Assembly: GCA_022984795.1 (NCBI GenBank) | Contig: JALIHJ010000027.1 | Span: 1-64,000, forward strand | Reading direction: 5' to 3' | Length of the DNA stretch: 64,000 nt | Source of the DNA: Fabrea salina | Taxonomy: Eukaryota > Ciliophora > Heterotrichea > Heterotrichida > Fabreidae | In this document: positions 17,097 to 25,822 of the stretch, piece after piece | Numbering within the stretch: position 1 is the stretch's first letter | How the letters are laid out: each line of letters starts with the position of its first letter | Notes under the pieces: generated by a model | Database searches by the model: none | The model's input: the letters and a program-made list of their open reading frames with translations, nothing else | What the model was told of the DNA's origin: nothing | Position numbers and translations under genes: made by a program

Positions 17097-19985
17097 ATGA
17101 ATTTGGACTTGGAAATTTGGGACATTGGGAAAGTGCAGGTTCTTTTAGCAAAAGTGGAAAACATCCCAGACCACAGGTTCCAGCACTACAAAAACATTCT
17201 GCAAGAGCTGTCTTCAGTCAACCTGGAACTAGTAAACTTCGAAAACGAAACCCAAGAACTGCTTGTGCAAGTTTGTGCTTCTTACATGAAGGGAAAAGTG
17301 ACTTACAAGTTCAACACAAGTAAGTTCCCCAACGAAAACTTCCCACTCCAACTCCACAAGAACTTCTTGATGGTAATAGGAATAGGAGAGCAAGTAGAAA
17401 ACATCATGCAGGCTTACTCAGAACTTAACCAACTCGTAGCCCACTTTAACTCAGTGTTGGTGTGGAGGCTGTTTGTTTTTGAACCTAAAGAAGAAGACAG
17501 TGTTTACGAACCCAAAGCTCCTAACCTCATACTTTTCCACCCTTGTCTCAGCGAAACTAGACTTTACGCCAGCATTGAAATCGTTATCCAAGACTTAACC
17601 GGAATGCTCTTAGCAGGACTTCTGCGACTTCTTGCTTCTAGCCAAGAGTCTGAACTAATTGCAGTGCCTTCAGAAACCGACCTTTCGCGAGTCAAAAAAC
17701 GCAAACCTGGTAGGTACTGCAAACTAGTTGGTGACTTATGCCTCATTTTTTCTTGTGAGTCAGAAGCCAAGTCCCACCATAAAGACGCTTTGGAACTCCA
17801 GAAAGGCCAAAACGACTGGCTTTGGATGGCTGCTACAAGTGAAGCAATTCTCAACGTCGAAGCTGCTTACCAGCCTTACGAACGTTTGAAGCACCGCTTC
17901 AAAGACATAAAAACTTACTACAGCAAAGTTCGGCAGTGGAAAAAAGTTATAGAAGTCCAGTTCATGCAGGCAAGGTACCTCATAGAAGCAGGCCTAAAAA
18001 CTTCTGCGTTGGGACTGCTCACAGAGACTTACGAAGAAATGAGGAACGAAGCTGTGCCTTCTGACATCCTTTCAGTCTGTGTCAAAATAGGCGAGATCTG
18101 CGAACAAATAGGGTTCCACAGAAAAGCAGGGTTCTTCAGAAAACTGGGAGCACAGGAGTGCAGGCAACTGGGCAGTTTTGAAGAAGCCCACTCTCTGCTG
18201 GCCCAAGCAGCTCACTCCTATCAAATTTTTGGAATAGAGGACTACCAAAGACCTCAGAAAAGACAAGACTTCAACAGACACCTCTACACTGTGCGTGAGA
18301 ACATGAAGCCCTGGAACAGAGGTCAGTTCCAAGGCTGGAAACGGATCCAAAGAGAGATACTCGAGAACCTTAAAGCAATTTCACGGGAGTTAGGAGATGT
18401 GTCTTCCAGTGCACTTTACACCTGGGACATGCTGCTTATTTTGCACCCCACCCTTCTTCCTTCAGTCCAACAACAACTCCGTCTTGAAATCGAACAAGAC
18501 GCTGTGCATATAAACAAACCTTTGACCTTCCGGCCTCTAGTGCAGGTGCGCAGCATTGCTCCCCAAAAGTACTCCTTGGAAATAACTAGGGCTTCTGAAG
18601 AGCAGGTGTTTATGTACAATCCTTGGCAAAATAAAGACAACGAACTCAACTGGGTCAAAGGAGGCATCCACACGGTCAGTGTAGTCCTTAGAAACACTTT
18701 GGGCTTTCCACTCCCAGTGGAACCCACTAGACTTGTGGTCCAGGGAACTGTGGAGTCCTGTCCTACTTCCTCTAACCTTTGTCCTAACTCAGACACAACC
18801 CTAAACTACATTTTGATTCCCTTAGCTTCAGGACCTTTGACAATAACTGCACTCCAGCTCAACTCTTTAGGGCTTACTTCTTGCATACCAATTGACCCAA
18901 TAACTATTGAGGTAATGGAGTCACTTCCTGAACTCAAGTTTACTTTAACTCCCTCCAAAATCAACATGTACTACTCCGAACAAACCCATATCCAACTTTT
19001 GGTTTCGAACATTAGTTCAGAACCCCTTGGGAAGTTCCAGATTTCCTCTGACAACTCAGAAGTAGTTAGTTTCCCCCCAGAACAAATAGGGTCCCTACAG
19101 AACTTGCCTGTGGGGGCCAAACAAACACTGGACATCCACATCAGTGCAACTGGGGGCTCCCAAACAGTGAACTTCGACCTGAACTACAGCAACTCAGAGG
19201 AAACAATTTGGTTGAAGGACACTTTGAGTTTGGAACTGAATGTTACAATGGGGGTGGAAGTCACTCAAGCCTTTGCAGAACCTATGTTCAGTCATAAGTG
19301 GCAGAACACAATCAAGGAAATCAACCCTGCTATGTCTAGCATCTGCAACTCCTTCAAAGACAGAATTGAAGACAAGGGCTGCAACGACAACGAACACTGC
19401 TGGCTTAAGTTCCAAGTGCAGAACCACACTTCTGATGAAATAAAACTTAAAGGAAAACTTACTAACCTCCAGAAAACTGAAAAAGTATCCATTACGATTT
19501 TCCCAGAGTCCTACGGCACCCTAAGTTTGAGTTTAGAAAGAGTTCCTAACTTTGAAGTGAAGAGCTTAGTGGCTAACTTGAAACTTACTTGGAAAACTCA
19601 AAAACACAAAAGAAAAGGAACTTTGAGTCACTTCAGATTTTCAGAGAGTGACTACGTTCACATGGAACAGTCCAAAGCCAAGTTTCTTTTTGAAAAGGTT
19701 CCAAACGGGTCTTTTACGAAAGGAGTTGTTAAAGTAGAGTGCCTTAGCCTCAAGAAGTCAGAGTACCTGTACCTTTACCCCTTCAAAAAAGAAAGAGAAA
19801 CCATAAAGTTGTCTCCAGAAGACTTAGTAATTGCAGGTTCTTTGTCAGTGCCTTTGGTGTCTGAAGACAGTTTCCAGCATGAAATCAACTACATTGCTTT
19901 AGAGCAAAACGAGTACTTCTTAACGGCAGGTTTAGGTTCTAAGTACAGAATTAATTGGTGGTCCCACGAAAGTTGGAGTTTGTAA
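17097..19985 (+). CDS. TRAPPC9: TRAPP II subunit TRAPPC9/TRS120
   Basis: 962 residues. TRAPP II is a Rab GEF and tether at the late Golgi. The strongest match is about 200-265: KKRKPGRYCKLVGDLCL followed by a two-helix repeat with DALELQKGQNDWLWMAATSEAIL, which corresponds to KRCQGRMRKHVGDLCL..NDFLWLGAALEG in human TRAPPC9. TPR-like helices continue to about 470. Beta-rich Ig-like domains follow (about 480-950), as in the family. The N-terminal 140 residues correspond to the TRS120 head. Animal TRAPPC9 is about 1150 residues. TAA stop. Confidence 0.88.
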   Translation: MNLDLEIWDIGKVQVLLAKVENIPDHRFQHYKNILQELSSVNLELVNFENETQELLVQVCASYMKGKVTYKFNTSKFPNENFPLQLHKNFLMVIGIGEQVENIMQAYSELNQLVAHFNSVLVWRLFVFEPKEEDSVYEPKAPNLILFHPCLSETRLYASIEIVIQDLTGMLLAGLLRLLASSQESELIAVPSETDLSRVKKRKPGRYCKLVGDLCLIFSCESEAKSHHKDALELQKGQNDWLWMAATSEAILNVEAAYQPYERLKHRFKDIKTYYSKVRQWKKVIEVQFMQARYLIEAGLKTSALGLLTETYEEMRNEAVPSDILSVCVKIGEICEQIGFHRKAGFFRKLGAQECRQLGSFEEAHSLLAQAAHSYQIFGIEDYQRPQKRQDFNRHLYTVRENMKPWNRGQFQGWKRIQREILENLKAISRELGDVSSSALYTWDMLLILHPTLLPSVQQQLRLEIEQDAVHINKPLTFRPLVQVRSIAPQKYSLEITRASEEQVFMYNPWQNKDNELNWVKGGIHTVSVVLRNTLGFPLPVEPTRLVVQGTVESCPTSSNLCPNSDTTLNYILIPLASGPLTITALQLNSLGLTSCIPIDPITIEVMESLPELKFTLTPSKINMYYSEQTHIQLLVSNISSEPLGKFQISSDNSEVVSFPPEQIGSLQNLPVGAKQTLDIHISATGGSQTVNFDLNYSNSEETIWLKDTLSLELNVTMGVEVTQAFAEPMFSHKWQNTIKEINPAMSSICNSFKDRIEDKGCNDNEHCWLKFQVQNHTSDEIKLKGKLTNLQKTEKVSITIFPESYGTLSLSLERVPNFEVKSLVANLKLTWKTQKHKRKGTLSHFRFSESDYVHMEQSKAKFLFEKVPNGSFTKGVVKVECLSLKKSEYLYLYPFKKERETIKLSPEDLVIAGSLSVPLVSEDSFQHEINYIALEQNEYFLTAGLGSKYRINWWSHESWSL

Positions 19986-20003
19986 CAGAGTAATTCTAAA
20001 TCA

Positions 20004-20561
20004 TTAGTTAGCGTGAGAATATAGAGAAAATAAAGAGTAAAGTCGACTGTCCCGTTGAGGTCCCCCAGATTCAAGCAGACAGGTGAACTCGTAAAAGTTG
20101 AGGTCGTCACTGGAAATGTCCAATCCAGCTTGCTCGTACATTTCGTCTAGTCTAACTGTAAGGTCGAATTGGACTTTAATGATGTTTTCGAGCGTCTTTT
20201 TTTTGATGACTCCTGAGCCGTCGAGGTTGCCTCCCATGGCTACGAAAGCATTGAGTATGTCTAAGTCCATTTCTTCCTCTTCTTCTTTCTGGTTGATTTC
20301 TTTCAAAAAGTTCCAGGCCCTGAGGGCTCCAGTTTCGTCAATCTTTTTGATGCCTCTTTCTTCCAGCATCTCCAAAACTTCACGCATTTTGTCGTCAGTT
20401 AGGGTTTCTCCCACTTCTTCGAATAACTGACTTAGTTCTCCTTGACTGATTGCCCCAGAACCGTTTTTGTCTATGGTGTAAAACTTTTCCCGCATGAAGT
20501 CTTTTTCCTGGGAAGTGAGGGTAAGGTCGTTTAAGCTGTCTTTTCTGGGTTTTGCTCTCAT
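20004..20561 (-). CDS. EF-hand calcium-binding protein, calmodulin-like
   Basis: 185 residues from the ATG at 20559-20561; a longer open frame upstream is hydrophobic and probably not translated. One canonical EF-hand at about 28-40 (IDKNGSGAISQGEL) follows a helix; a second near 110 (GGNLDGSGVIKKK) is degenerate, and two others are paired but without clear ligands. An acidic run (EEEEE) joins the lobes. It could be a centrin-like, dynein-docking or other axonemal calcium sensor. It stands 58 bp from the divergent coiled-coil gene. Confidence 0.8.
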   Translation of the reverse strand: MRAKPRKDSLNDLTLTSQEKDFMREKFYTIDKNGSGAISQGELSQLFEEVGETLTDDKMREVLEMLEERGIKKIDETGALRAWNFLKEINQKEEEEEMDLDILNAFVAMGGNLDGSGVIKKKTLENIIKVQFDLTVRLDEMYEQAGLDISSDDLNFYEFTCLLESGGPQRDSRLYSLFSLYSHAN

Positions 20562-20619
20562 TAAAAAATTGATTGCATAATTAATACTCAGAACTAATAG
20601 CCTCAAGAAGATAATTAAT

Positions 20620-22164
20620 ATGTTAATGTTAGAAAACCAACTAAACGAAGTCAAACAGCACTACAAGTCCAGACTTGAAAGAGCTGAGGAATTCTTCAAA
20701 AAAAGACTGAGTGAACAAAAGGAGTTTTACGAAAAGCAAATCCAAAACATCAGGTGTGAAATGTGCTCCCAAGAAAAACAACTAGAGTCCAAAGTTCAAA
20801 ACTTGAAAAACCAAATCGAAAAACTAAGGGAAGAAGAACACCAACTCGAAACTACAAAAAGCTGGCTGGAACACACCTCCCAAGAAAACTCTTCAAAAGC
20901 CCGATTTGCAGAGAGCCAAGTTAACCACCTCAAGCACAACTTAAATTCACTTAAAAGGTCTGCAAACATTACCCAGGCAAAGTCAGACGCGCAGATCAAC
21001 AGTCTGCAAGAAAACGTCAAAATGCTGGAAGAAGAAATGGACTTGAATGTTAAGCACGAAATCAGGAAAAACACAAACATAAGGGCTTTTCAGGTGAAGA
21101 TGATCCAAAACATTAACTACAAGAAACTAGAAGAAGTAAGAGAAAACTTTGAGCAGGAAAAAAAAAGACTTTATGAAAGAATCCGCACAGAAAAAAGAGG
21201 CCTTCTGGAGAACATTGAAAAACTAGAAAAAGAAAAGGCCCAAATGAAGTTTGACTTCGAAACAAGCAAAAAGGAAATAGAGAACTACTACTACGACCAG
21301 TACTCTAAACTTAAAAAAGAAATTGAACAAAAGGCCGCTGACTCTGAGTACGAACTCCAAACCAGAGAAAAAGACTTCAAAGAAACTCTTGAAAAGGACT
21401 ACAGAACTTTCAGAGAACAAGTAGTTCAGGAAAAACAAAAGGAACTAGACCAACAGGAGAAAAAACACAAAGAGCAAATACAACTCATCAAAGCCATCTA
21501 CGAAAAACAAATAGAAAACTTAAAGCACCAGAAAGACCTAGAACTCAGCTACCTTAGAGGAGAAACCAACTTCACTGAAGAACCCCAAAACTACCAAAGG
21601 AAACTCCAAGCTTACAAAAAGCTCCAAAAAGTCCTTGAAAAAAAAGTAAAGTCTTTAGAAGCCAAAAACTCAAAACTCCAAAAGCACAACAAGCAATGCC
21701 AAACTAAACTTCTGGAAACTTTGAATTCTCTGCTGAGCCAAAAGTTCATTGCTTTAGTTAAAGAATTTCTGGACAAAGTAGACTTTTTAGAAACCAAGCT
21801 TAAAAGTGTCCAGGAAAAGTACTCCAGTTACACACAACTGATTGCTCAGAAACTAAACCAAAAAGAAACCGAGATAACTGAACTTAAGAAAAACACTGAA
21901 CATCAGAAAGACAAGGAACTTATGTATACAAAGTCCCTGCGGTACGAACTAAGTCTGAAAGAAGAAAAAATCAAAAAGCTGCACCAAGAACTCAAAAACC
22001 AAACTATGGACTCCTCCAAGAAGTTCAATTCTTCAAGGCTGAAACGGCTGAAGTCAAGACCTACTACTCCAAGCACAATCAGTCTGACTCCTTCAACAAA
22101 GTCCCCTATAATTCAAAGAACTCCCATTCCGCTTTCCTTCAAAAAATCTTTTATGTATTGGTAA
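20620..22164 (+). CDS. Long coiled-coil protein
   Basis: 514 residues. Heptads rich in Glu, Lys, Gln and Leu run almost without a break from residue 1 to about 465. A basic Ser/Thr/Pro-rich tail follows (TPSTISLTPSTKSPIIQRTP), with many S/T-P sites that a CDK-like kinase could use. There are few aromatics and no membrane segment. Likely a cytoskeletal or basal-body scaffold, by composition only. Its TAA directly abuts the stop codon of the convergent CFAP141 gene with no spacer. Confidence 0.85.
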   Translation: MLMLENQLNEVKQHYKSRLERAEEFFKKRLSEQKEFYEKQIQNIRCEMCSQEKQLESKVQNLKNQIEKLREEEHQLETTKSWLEHTSQENSSKARFAESQVNHLKHNLNSLKRSANITQAKSDAQINSLQENVKMLEEEMDLNVKHEIRKNTNIRAFQVKMIQNINYKKLEEVRENFEQEKKRLYERIRTEKRGLLENIEKLEKEKAQMKFDFETSKKEIENYYYDQYSKLKKEIEQKAADSEYELQTREKDFKETLEKDYRTFREQVVQEKQKELDQQEKKHKEQIQLIKAIYEKQIENLKHQKDLELSYLRGETNFTEEPQNYQRKLQAYKKLQKVLEKKVKSLEAKNSKLQKHNKQCQTKLLETLNSLLSQKFIALVKEFLDKVDFLETKLKSVQEKYSSYTQLIAQKLNQKETEITELKKNTEHQKDKELMYTKSLRYELSLKEEKIKKLHQELKNQTMDSSKKFNSSRLKRLKSRPTTPSTISLTPSTKSPIIQRTPIPLSFKKSFMYW

Positions 22165-22479
22165 CTATAACTTATCTACGTATAAAGCCAGTCCTCTTTC
22201 GCGGAGTTCGTTTTGGTATTGGCGGGCTTCTTCCTGGAGGAGTCTTCTGAGGCGTTCCTTTCTGCGGTCTCTGAGTTCGCGGTTGGCAATTTCAACTTCG
22301 GCCTTCATCTGTTTTTCAGCGTGGATGTTGTTGCGTGCTACTTGGAACTTTTGTTGTCTTTCGTGCCAAACTGAGGTTTTGCCGATGTCTTGCATCTTCT
22401 TGGCATAGACTTCTGCAGCTGCGAGCTTCTCGTCCTGCTTAATGCGTTGTTGAACGCACCAGTCGTTCTTATAGGCCAT
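22165..22479 (-). CDS. CFAP141: CFAP141-like microtubule inner protein
   Basis: 104 residues, all helical and very charged. The C-terminus EEARQYQNELRERGLALYVDKL closely follows the vertebrate CFAP141 (C1orf189) end [21 protein letters not shown], and the upstream helix spacing agrees. CFAP141 is a microtubule inner protein of doublet microtubules in motile cilia. TAG stop. Its ATG lies 12 bp from the ATG of the divergent 83-residue gene. Confidence 0.8.
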   Translation of the reverse strand: MAYKNDWCVQQRIKQDEKLAAAEVYAKKMQDIGKTSVWHERQQKFQVARNNIHAEKQMKAEVEIANRELRDRRKERLRRLLQEEARQYQNELRERGLALYVDKL

Positions 22480-22491
22480 TTTAATTTGGAA

Positions 22492-22743
22492 ATGGGTTAC
22501 GACATCAAGTCTTTCTACGCCTTAATGGACTCCATCCCCAAACCTGCTGAGTACAGTTCTGGAGAAGGCCTGTTCAATTCCTTTTTGCAAGAAGAACAAA
22601 AAAGGTTCCCCGAAGAAGCCTTTTTCGGCATGAAGGTTGAAAACTTAATTTCCAAAGTCTGCAAGAGACCCTACGAGTACCAACTTGCCTACGCAAAGTA
22701 CAAAGAGGCTTCCAAAGTGCTACATGAGATTTACTCTAAGTAA
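22492..22743 (+). CDS. Uncharacterised 83-residue protein
   Basis: Not recognised. ATG at 22492 gives MGYDIKSFYALMDSIPKP, with helices to KYKEASKVLHEIYSK. No membrane segment or Cys motif. It shares a 12-bp head-to-head spacer with CFAP141 and may be co-expressed with it, so a ciliary role is a reasonable guess only. Its TAA is 2 bp from the end of the convergent hydratase gene. Confidence 0.7.
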   Translation: MGYDIKSFYALMDSIPKPAEYSSGEGLFNSFLQEEQKRFPEEAFFGMKVENLISKVCKRPYEYQLAYAKYKEASKVLHEIYSK

Positions 22744-22745
22744 GT

Positions 22746-23636
22746 TTAAAGCTTAGGGGCTGGGTTTAGTTCTGCAAAGCCAATAGCGCAAGATTTGCCT
22801 CTTTCTTGGGTTTTCTGCTGGAAAACTACTTTGTTGCCTTCTTTCCACATTTCAGTCACTAAAGTCTCTCCTGGGAACACGTGGGAAGTAAACCTCACTG
22901 CTAGACTCTTCAACAAGTTCACGTCGTCGTTGCAGAACTTCTTAAGAACAGCCCGGCACGCGTACCCGTAAAAACAAAGTCCGTGCAAAATAGGCTTGTC
23001 AAACCCTCCCATGGCAGCCATCTCTGGGGAAATGTGCAGGGGGTTGGTGTCCCCTGCAAGGCGGTACAGAATGGCTTGGTTAGGCTGGGTTGAGTCAGTG
23101 AACTGGAAGTCAGGGGCCCTTTCTGGAATTTTGGGAAGTGAGTCATTCAGGGTTCCTTTGTCGCCAAAGCCCCCAATGCCACGGATAAACAACTTGTAGG
23201 TGTTCCTACAAAGCAGGTTGCGGTCTTGGTCCAGAATGTTGCATGCAATAGTCACAAGTGCTCCTTTTACCTTGTCTGCAACATCTACGATTTCGCCTTC
23301 AATCGACACGTTTTGGGATGTGGGGAAGGGCTTGAAGAGTTCCAACTTATGTTCTCCGTGGAGGAGCTTCATGGGGTTGAACTCTGGCATTCCTGGGCAC
23401 ATCATTAAGGCTTCGAAAAGACTGTTGATGCTTCCCAAAGTTACTCCAAAGCTAGGAAGCACTTTGAAGTTTTCAGCGTTTTCGTAGGTGAAGTTAAGGT
23501 CATCTTTATCCAAGGGGTCCTTTGAAGCCCCGACTCCCAAAGCGTAAAGTATGGTTTGGTTGGCTCCATAGTTGGCACTCTCTGTTTTGAGCTTGTACCC
23601 TCTGACTTGGTCAGGAACTACTTGCTTGGGCTTCAT
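22746..23636 (-). CDS. Peroxisomal-type enoyl-CoA hydratase 2 (MaoC/hot-dog)
   Basis: 296 residues from the ATG at 23634-23636; the longer open frame starts only with TTG. This is the hydratase-2 part of the multifunctional enzyme MFE-2, acting on (2E)-enoyl-CoA to give (3R)-hydroxyacyl-CoA in beta-oxidation. It has two hot-dog repeats; the second carries the catalytic motif AGDTNPLHISPEMAAMGGFDKPILHGLC (about 200). It ends PKL, a plausible non-canonical PTS1 for peroxisome import. In animals the domain is fused to a dehydrogenase and SCP2, whereas here it stands alone. Confidence 0.92.
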   Translation of the reverse strand: MKPKQVVPDQVRGYKLKTESANYGANQTILYALGVGASKDPLDKDDLNFTYENAENFKVLPSFGVTLGSINSLFEALMMCPGMPEFNPMKLLHGEHKLELFKPFPTSQNVSIEGEIVDVADKVKGALVTIACNILDQDRNLLCRNTYKLFIRGIGGFGDKGTLNDSLPKIPERAPDFQFTDSTQPNQAILYRLAGDTNPLHISPEMAAMGGFDKPILHGLCFYGYACRAVLKKFCNDDVNLLKSLAVRFTSHVFPGETLVTEMWKEGNKVVFQQKTQERGKSCAIGFAELNPAPKL

Positions 23637-23690
23637 TTTTATTACGCAACCAATATCCAAGAGACTTCCGAATTTAATATATTAATTACT

Positions 23691-25808
23691 ATGAATATGA
23701 ATGTAGAGGATCTCATAAAGAGTTTGGGCGAAGCTAGACAGAAAATCAGCAAGGGAAGATCTTCCTTAAACCCAGTACATTCTCGCAAAAACTTAACATA
23801 CTCGCCTAGGAACTTGCCCTTCGAAATAACTCCTCGCAGCCAGTTGTCTCCAAGACTCCCATCAAGCGGAGCAAGGAGTCCTGAACCTTACTTTTTGTCA
23901 AAAGAAAAGACTCTTACCAGTCCTTCGAGGAACTCCCACATTTACTCCGAAATCCAAAAACAACTTTACCAACCAAAAAAGACTTCCCCAGTTCCCAAGT
24001 CACTTCCTAGCTACAAACTAGACGGTGCTAAACTGCTTGTTGATAAAATTCGTTCTTTCCTGGCAAAGAGTCTGCGGAACTGGAAAAGCCGCACACAAGA
24101 AGCCATTGCAGAAGAAAAGTTGGTGTACGAAAACGCAAAGAACTTAAGAATCAGAGTATCTTCGCCCGAGTTCTTCAGCACAGAGGAACTAGAAAGGGAC
24201 AGTCCAAGAAACTCAGTGAGGTATTCTCCCAGAAACAGAACTTCTTCGAACCTTTCAACTTCTATCAACATAACTCAGTCCCTAGAAAAGTCCACTAAAG
24301 GGTTTAGAAGTCACCTTTCTCCACCCCAAAGGTCTCTGGAATTCATTTCTCCCAACAGACTCAAAAAAAACCAAAGGGGCACTTCCAAAAACGCAATGAT
24401 CAAAGTTGCAGTGGCTTTGATTATGGCCCTCCGCAGACACTACAAGGACTTTTTTAGCGCACTGAAATTGTGGTCAACTCTCAAAAAAGCTGCTGTTAAG
24501 TTATCCTTAGTTCTGGAGTTCGAAGTCCACAAAAATTACAATAAAAGCTTTTGCTTGCTGAAAGAGTGGTTTAAAGAAACTATTCCTGAAAGAACCATTT
24601 CACCTTTTATTAGCACAGAAACCCCCAGAGGAGAGTCCCACCTCAAAAGCACAATTGAGTCACTTCAAGTCCAAATAAAAGGAATCAGGAACTCCCGGAA
24701 AAAAAGACCACTTAAACTGGGACTTAAAACCCACATGGAGTCTTTGGTTCAGTCTTTCAAAAAAAGACACGCTAATGCCCTTATCAATTACCTCACAAAT
24801 TACTCACAGCAAACTAGGTACACCCTTAGTAGGTTTTTGTCCCTGGTAAGTATAGTCCAAGTTAAGTTAGTTTCAGTTTCTTTTAGCACAATAGTGTCTT
24901 ACTCCTCTTCTGAAAAGGCTACTAGCAAGGTCTTGAAAACCTTTGTGAAAAACATCAGTAAAGACGTGGTTTACAGAAAAAAGGTTTGCTTCAGTCACTG
25001 GCTGAGCATTGCAGGTTCCAGACCAACAGAGTTTTACTCTTTGAAAGTGATTACTCTGCGAGAGAACTTGGAGCAGTTAACTGCTAAGCAATGCAGGGGT
25101 TTTTTCAGCAGTTACAGAATTGCTAAGCAAAAAGCAACTAACGCAGACAACTCCAAAATCCAAAATGCCCACAAAGGCTTGAAAAGACTCATTCCTTACA
25201 TTAAGCAAACCAAACTAAAAGCTTGGCACAGGTGGAGACAAAGTATGCGAACTGGAAAAACTCAGAACTACGCAGCACTCAGTCTTTGTAAACTGATTGA
25301 AAACCAAAAACGAGGGTGCTATCAAAAGTTCTGGTGCCAATTAACGATTCATAACTACCAAAAGAAAACTACACTTAGGCTCTGTGTGAAAGTTCTTAAA
25401 CTAAGGTTCCAAAAGGCTTTTGAAGGATTAAAGTCTACAGTTCTGCCGAAAAAGTTTGTTTTGAACAAAATGCGCAAGTTGAGTTTTATACTTATGAAGT
25501 CTAAGTTTAGTTATTTGATGAGGAGTATTGAAGAGTACTCAGAGCTAAAACAACTACTTTTTAAAAGAAAAAGGAAACTGTCCATGCTTGTGCTTTGTCT
25601 TAATTCGCATTACAACTTGATACAGAAAGAATTACTCCAAAACTGGAGGTTACAGTCCTACAACGAATCTCTGATTCGAATCAGAAAAGCTGCTTACCGG
25701 AAAGAAGTGAACAGGACTCTTGCTACTACTCAACTTCTAAGAGTGCTAGCAAGAGTTTCGAACCATAAAGTAGTGAGTGCTTGGTTCAAACTTAGTTCAT
25801 TTAATTAA
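23691..25808 (+). CDS. Sfi1-like centrin-binding repeat protein
   Basis: 705 residues. The N-terminal 150 are Ser/Pro-rich and probably disordered. From about 150 onwards basic helices carry a Trp or Phe at irregular spacing of about 30-40: LRNWKSRT, LKLWSTLKKA, LKEWFKE, FSHWLSIA, LKAWHRWRQ, YQKFWCQL, LLQNWRLQS, VSAWFKLSS. Such repeats bind centrin in Sfi1, and heterotrichs have large centrin/Sfi1-like families that drive cortical contraction. Not all helices match the canonical Sfi1 consensus, hence the caution. ATG at 23691; frame open upstream without a better start. TAA stop. Confidence 0.7.
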   Translation: MNMNVEDLIKSLGEARQKISKGRSSLNPVHSRKNLTYSPRNLPFEITPRSQLSPRLPSSGARSPEPYFLSKEKTLTSPSRNSHIYSEIQKQLYQPKKTSPVPKSLPSYKLDGAKLLVDKIRSFLAKSLRNWKSRTQEAIAEEKLVYENAKNLRIRVSSPEFFSTEELERDSPRNSVRYSPRNRTSSNLSTSINITQSLEKSTKGFRSHLSPPQRSLEFISPNRLKKNQRGTSKNAMIKVAVALIMALRRHYKDFFSALKLWSTLKKAAVKLSLVLEFEVHKNYNKSFCLLKEWFKETIPERTISPFISTETPRGESHLKSTIESLQVQIKGIRNSRKKRPLKLGLKTHMESLVQSFKKRHANALINYLTNYSQQTRYTLSRFLSLVSIVQVKLVSVSFSTIVSYSSSEKATSKVLKTFVKNISKDVVYRKKVCFSHWLSIAGSRPTEFYSLKVITLRENLEQLTAKQCRGFFSSYRIAKQKATNADNSKIQNAHKGLKRLIPYIKQTKLKAWHRWRQSMRTGKTQNYAALSLCKLIENQKRGCYQKFWCQLTIHNYQKKTTLRLCVKVLKLRFQKAFEGLKSTVLPKKFVLNKMRKLSFILMKSKFSYLMRSIEEYSELKQLLFKRKRKLSMLVLCLNSHYNLIQKELLQNWRLQSYNESLIRIRKAAYRKEVNRTLATTQLLRVLARVSNHKVVSAWFKLSSFN

Positions 25809-25822
25809 AAATATAGTAACTA

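Noticed and set aside
20562-20654. N-terminal extension of the EF-hand protein with a hydrophobic segment
   Set aside because: It runs into the opposite gene and its ATG is absent from the convincing part; the ATG at 20561 has the expected context and a normal spacer to the divergent gene.
23637-23660. N-terminal extension of the hydratase
   Set aside because: It begins with TTG; the ATG at 23636 gives the usual start of the fold.
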